The notes beneath the pieces were generated by a model, which worked only from the letters and a program-made list of their open reading frames with translations, did no database searches and was not told the origin of the DNA. A stretch of DNA of 64,000 nt from Paralichthys olivaceus (lineage: Eukaryota; Chordata; Actinopteri; Pleuronectiformes; Paralichthyidae), in NCBI RefSeq assembly GCF_024713975.1, contig NC_091108.1, positions 9,283,001 to 9,347,000 on the forward strand, given 5' to 3'. A program made the translations under genes and the position numbers. Numbering within the stretch: position 1 is the first letter of the stretch; every line of letters begins with the position of its first letter. Of this stretch, positions 58,299 through 64,000 are shown one piece after another.

Positions 58299-61200
58299 TG
58301 TGTAGAGAGCTTTCATTAAATTTCCCATGCATTCATGCATAAGCATTAGGCTAAAACATTGATATGATGCTGTGGCCTTGACCTTTGACGGATTTGAAAA
58401 AAGAAAATAATAATAATAATAACAATATCACAGGTCTTGACCCTACAATCCAAACTGGATTAAAACTACCCGAGTTATCGCTGTAGCGGACAGACAGATA
58501 GACATACACCACTGATTAAAATACACTGGCCCACTACTGTGTTGCACGGGTGGAAAATACATTTAAAAAGGGAGACAACTCAACAACCAAAAATCCGAGT
58601 TATTGTCTTGTCGTGCTCTAAAATGTAAACATTAAAGTCAATGAATAGCTTTTTTAATGGCTGTTAAAGCGATAATTTTTATTTCTGCAACATAAATTCC
58701 TCAATTACAGGGGAAGTGTTGAAATGACAAAACAAGCACTTTGCTTTTTCATTTCAATTGAGGACGTTAAGGCTGTGAAACACACATTACTGTATTGTTC
58801 AAGAATGAATACGCAAGTGTGTAACAGCTGCTACTTATAGTGAGCATCCATAGATACCAATATGGAAGTATTTTCTCAAAGACAACCTCATGGTTGCCTA
58901 TTGACAGTATTCCGGGCTAATGTTTCCACTGCCGGGATACAAAGCTGCTTCCCAGATGCCCCACTGGCCATGTTTTCTGTTACAGTTAGCAATCCGCACC
59001 CATGGCTGACCTCTCTCCATCCATCTGCCGTTTAACAGATCAATGTTTCTTTCCTGTGGATCTTCTCGCTAACAACAAGGATGCATCCCTGCCCTGCTAA
59101 ATGCAACCTGACATCAGCACACCTCCATTACAGGACTGGGCATGCCGTACCGTAGGGCATCCATGACCCACATAAGTCGCAACGGAGCACAAACATGCGT
59201 AGGCGCACACATGCTTATTCTATAGGCAGTGACAGATGTGATGCACCGGATGGCAAGACTCAAGGACCTATAAATAAATCTGGTCCTTATATCTCCACTA
59301 TCTCCTATCTGCTTTTTTTCAGCTTCTGTTGAATTTAATCTAAACTGAGTCTTATTAAAGATCGAACTATGAAAGAAGCATGTATACAAACTTGATGGAG
59401 GACAGGACACTAATAAACTGTGAGATTTGTCATCCAATCATCCGTACAGTGTTGGTGTTGAGGACTTTAGAGTTTAGGGAAGTTGGTAGAGAAACGAAAT
59501 GGAAAGGGATATAAAACTGAGCAAGGAGCAGCGGTTACTCTGTGACACAAACTGCTGCACTATTCTCCTGTTACAAAACACACACATGCACACACAATGT
59601 CAAAATGCATCTACTTCAAGGTGTATGTTTGCAGGCAAGGGACGGATGTGCTTCCCATATATCTGCTTCTTTGCCTAAGTCGCTCTACTCCTTCATTTGT
59701 TTCTCCATCTCACCACCCTGTCTCTCTCAGTCTCTTCGGATGACTTGAGGTGATTACCCAGATCCAAAGTGACAGGCCGTGTTAAGCCAACTGTCTGCTC
59801 GGGCAGCGGTTGACGAGCGTTGCTGGAAGGTGGCAAAGGCCTCAGCGGGTGACGGGCTGCTCGCTGCACTCACCTAAGCGCTACACATTTTTCCTAAAAC
59901 ATTGCACTTTACCTCTCCGCACCTTTCACGGCGACGCACATGTTAAACTGTGAACACAACACGCAGTGGAGGTTTTCAGCAGTGCCGTTTAGCTTCGCAG
60001 TTTCTGAAATGAGTGATACTTAATTAGTATTTAACATCCTTTTAAAAAAGTTGCCACGTTCTTATATAAGCGGGTCCTTAGAGGTGCCATGGGATGCCTC
60101 CCCCTCTGGCACTGAGGAGGTGTTAATGTGTGAAATGTTTCAAGCTGTTCTTTGTGTTAAAGTGATAAGAAGATGAGGTACATGTTTGCATGGGAAATAA
60201 GTGAGATACTTCTCCATTATCTTTGTGCGATAAATATATTTGCACATGGGCCTATGTGTTTCCATGTCCCTACTTTGAATTGTGTGCAACATAAATATGT
60301 GGTGCTGACATGTTGTTTTAATATTTTGAAGATACTGGACTTCATTTCGACAGCAACAGAAGCTACGTTCAAATGATCAGGAGTCAAAAGATCAAATGAG
60401 GACAAGCTAGAGAACAAAAGATTTATTTTAGCCACAACAATGACATTTTAGTCAAGACCAGGAACTTGTTTCAAGGCGCTAAAAGGTTCCTGCAGACCGC
60501 TGCTTGCCTGGTGATGTATGAACAACTGCAGCTACAACAAGCTGTTCCAGTCCAGTGCACCAGGCAGCAGTAATGACTTTACAACAATGATGATGCTATA
60601 TAAATCAAGCAATACTGTAACACACATGGAAGAGATGTTTTATGTGATGATTTACTGTTTTACACATGGGATTATTGAGTCAATGCTAGAAAAGAGAATA
60701 GAAGTACTAATAAATTGTATTAAAAATGCAAGACATAAACTAAGGAAAACTAAGATTTCACGAGCTATTGCTGAGAAATGTCTGAATAATTATTGAATGG
60801 CACAGACATCATGTTCTTCAGATGATGACGCCATTGACTTATCCTGTGGCAACACATTTTTTTGCTCTGAGTACAATTCTGGGTAAATTTCTATAAAGAT
60901 TTGGTGTGGTTGTTCACGTTCTCTTCAAGATGACTTGTAACAATTTTGAAGGTTGGTCATTATCAGGTGGATATTTCAGTTTATTTTTCACCGTTCCAAC
61001 AAAATAACAGGTACTGAGTCTGTAATAAGGACAGAATATTAATTCAAAATCAACACTTATGAACAGTCAACGGGGAAATCTTGACAAACAGCTGTAAACT
61101 CTTTAGTGTTTGAACAGCGCCTCAAGCAGTTGATTAGCTAGATGAGTATTAATGATTGTTTAATCATTCATGTTACTGCTTGCTTTTATCAACCATTTAA

Positions 61201-61700
61201 TTAATAAAACAATGAAAGGTAAACAGATTGTTTTGCATTTAGAAGGGTGTGTAAAGGTTAAAGCACAGAATTTTAACTTCCAGGAAAATACTAAAACAAT
61301 ATCGACCAATAACTCACGGGACGAAAGAGTTTGTGTGTGTACTAGATGAGTACTTCTAGTCCCTCTTGTAAAACCTGAGTGACCCTTTGCTTTGCGCTCC
61401 TGTCTATTGTCTGTCACTAAAAATCGTTTAGCTTAAACGGCACGACCGAGGTGACGCGTCTTACACCCAATCTCCACTGATACCAGCTGCTGATGCAGCA
61501 TTAGGCAGCAGTGCTCTTTTGGCTCAGGGAACTCTGGGGAAAATCTGCTGCCACGGTCCGGGTGACCATGAGGCGTCCATCCATCCTCAGAGAGTGGGCA
61601 AAGTGGATAATTAATAGCTTGATGGATGGCCTCAAATTCTGAGAGCTCATCTCTCTTACACATGTCACCAGTAAGGACACAGTTAGAGAGAAACAGGCAG

Positions 61701-61702
<2 letters not shown>

Positions 61703-61785
<83 letters not shown>

Positions 61786-61822
61786 CTCACACAGTCTCAC
61801 ACAGTCTCACACAGTCTCACAC
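61703..61822. repeat. (CA)n microsatellite followed by four GTCTCACACA decamers
   Basis: About 80 bp of CA repeat. It runs directly into four 10-bp units of GTCTCACACA, a second-order tandem repeat born from the microsatellite edge. Confidence 0.92.
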
Positions 61823-64000
61823 ACGCAGACACTATACAAACCCTCCTCCTTCAGTCCAGTGAAACACATCCTGAATCCAAATGAGGTCACAGCCTGCAAT
61901 ATCTCCCCCATCAAACCATTATTACCCTTTGCCCCTGGGGAGAAGGGAACTAAACACCCCTCTGCTATTAAAGGCATTGTACAGCTCCATCTATCAGGTC
62001 AGTGCATTACTCTCCACTGCCTGTAGGGACAGTGTGCGGATATATTACAACACAGTGATGACCTGAAGGAGGATTTGCAGTGCGCTGTAATGCTGAATTA
62101 AATTTTTTTTTTTTACTTGAATTTGACCCACTTGCAAACGCAGTTGCTCTCCTGAATTTATAATTTCTAGCATGACTTTCTGCACAAACAAACCGCGTCA
62201 CATCTTCACATCGGATTGTGTTGACCTGAGGCTAATCTGTGTTCATGGGCAGAAGCAGAGGATGTGTAAATATGAAATCATATCTCACTCATAACTCACG
62301 CCTGACAGCTGTAATGAGGAACTACAATTAGAAAGGTCCCATAAGAGGATAATAAATCATGTTGTGCAGCTATGAATTTTTAAATGAATGATTTATATGC
62401 ACCTAAGTAAAGGAAATAGCAGTTTCCATCAGCAGCACCGTCCTTCACGATACTCACTGCATTGTGGACATGCTTCATCAAGTCCGTCAATCAATATCAG
62501 CCTAAAAATAGAAGCCGGTGCAGTGGACAGAGACGAGAATTGTGTTATGGATGCTTTAAATTGCAGGTGTTGGCTACAGTATGTGAAAACAAATGGAAGA
62601 TTTTCCCCCTGTGATTCCCTCTGTCATCGGTGGGGGTCTGAGGCTGACGTATACGTGGATATATGCTCCCCTCCTCCTCTCCCTCTCTTCCCAGCTCCAC
62701 TCCTGCCGCTGTTATGTAATGAGTGTGTGTTACGAAACCTTACATTGAAAAACACGAGCCCACTGAACGGCTGGCTTGGCGCACACAGACACACACGCAC
62801 AAAGAGCTCTGGGGATTGTTTTCACCTCCTCGCTTGTTTGTAAGTGAATGCAAATGTTGTCACCGTGTCTACTGTGGTGGACAAAAATGCCTTTGTGTTT
62901 ACTCGTGCATATATCATGTGTGTAAGTATTTGTGCACGAGTGTGGACTATCCAGTAATTGAAAGCATGGATGTAAATCTCAGTATGATTGCAAGGCTTTG
63001 AAAGAGTGCTGAGCTTGTAAATGAATTATTTAGTATGTTTGTGGGGGAATGTGTATATATCTGTATAAATATATATAATAATAAATGTATGAAGGAAAAA
63101 TATGAGGGTACATAGTTGCATATTGCAGTAAAAGTGCAGATAGTGGGAGCTACAGAAAGAACAATAATGTATAGATAGATAAACAGATGTATAAAAAGAT
63201 AGAGAAAGAGTTGCTACAGGCGTATCCTGTCACCTGAGGCAGAAAGACCCACAGGAGGAAAGTGCATTGCACAACCTCAGCTAATCGCACTCAGCTGTAA
63301 ACCTCAGCATTAAGAGTGGCACAAAACAGACAGAATACTATCAGTCAGACAGACACTACTGCAGATTCTCTTTAGCTGACAAAAATAGGAATTGCACAGT
63401 TGTATAAAATCATGCATGAGTGGATTTTAAAGCATAATTCCAGTTATGTATTGTTTAAGCTGTGACCTTTATCAGTTATCACACTGTATGTAAACTGAGA
63501 GGATGCACAACTAGAGTAAGTGCAATAAGTCAATGTTGACTCAAGAACTTAGTCTGTTAATTATAATGAATTATGATAAAACACACAAGTTTGGTATAGT
63601 AGAGAGAATCCTCACAGAGAATAACCATTGAAACAAATAGAATTAGACAGACACATAAATATAGCTCACACAAACCATTCCTTTCACGACTGATGGCAGC
63701 GACAAATACAGTAAACAGTAAGTTACATTACTAATAATTACAATATTTTCATAATATCAAACCCAATATAACTGGATTCGTATGGTAAATGACATCATCA
63801 CTGCCAAGAAGAATCTGCCTTTCCTCTATTGGATTCACGTGGTGTGCACCTGCACTAGGGGATTCACATGAAATAAAGCATGAGCTCTGGGACTTTGCGT
63901 TGTTATGATAATCACCTAGAACTGAAATGGTAAAACTGAACAACCTGAAAGATCATTCCCCTGCTTGTGTTTCTGGGTTTGTCGGACTGATTCTTCGCAA

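Larger units (their letters stand above)
53671..64000 (-). other. phlpp1 5' intron, no recognised exon
   Basis: Over 10 kb with no exon matching a PHLPP1 N-terminus and no other gene I can support. The known gene has a large first exon followed by a long intron, so this is read as intron 1. It contains CA tracts (57331-57374, 61703-61783), a repeat fragment (53990-54245) and a TA tract near 58280. Confidence 0.6.

Noticed and set aside
62388..62843. 151-codon plus-strand frame near the right end
   Set aside because: No recognisable domain or codon bias and no splice partners. Composition resembles surrounding intron.

Overview
The window looks like nuclear DNA of a ray-finned (teleost) fish. 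The genes are split by GT-AG introns, codon use is vertebrate-like, and there are long CA/TG and GATA/GACA microsatellites plus several interspersed repeats whose wording matches repeats common in teleost genomes. I cannot name the species. No prokaryotic, viral or plasmid gene set is present.

Five protein genes can be assembled exon by exon. (1) dusp22, minus strand, 1501-5063, complete: 7 coding exons, about 191 aa, a JNK-pathway-associated dual-specificity phosphatase. (2) ripk1, plus strand, 9320-14243, complete: 10 coding exons, about 674 aa, a kinase-RHIM-death-domain signalling protein. It lies head to head with dusp22 across about 4.3 kb. (3) A non-visual opsin of the neuropsin (Opn5-9) group, minus strand, 17391-21916: 5 coding exons, about 446 aa, with a probable untranslated first exon near 22943-23090. 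It converges with ripk1. (4) A meprin metalloprotease, best match meprin beta (mep1b), plus strand, 30141-36668: 14 coding exons, about 806 aa, complete except for one doubtful splice donor. (5) phlpp1, minus strand, 38290-53670: the 3' 16 coding exons (PH, leucine-rich repeat and PP2C parts, PDZ-ligand tail). The 5' end lies beyond the right edge, so 53671-64000 is read as intron.

The genes do not form an operon-like unit. dusp22, ripk1 and phlpp1 are all intracellular signalling regulators (JNK, NF-kB/cell death, Akt/PKC), but their adjacency here is most simply chromosomal synteny. The opsin and the meprin are unrelated neighbours.

Non-coding stretches hold a TTAA-flanked miniature inverted-repeat element (5657-6019), a retroelement tail ending in TTGAA repeats (about 6965-7299), four copies of one repeat family all in the same orientation (about 8173, 18470, 22070 and 43140), two Bkm-like GATA/GACA arrays, and several CA/TG tracts over 90 bp. 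I found no convincing new multi-gene system. The most interesting points are single-gene oddities: an opsin whose DRY motif is replaced by VCF, a missing canonical donor in meprin just before its activation site, a 108-bp TG tract 22 nt from a meprin splice acceptor, and a 21-bp coding minisatellite that gives meprin a Thr-rich stalk.
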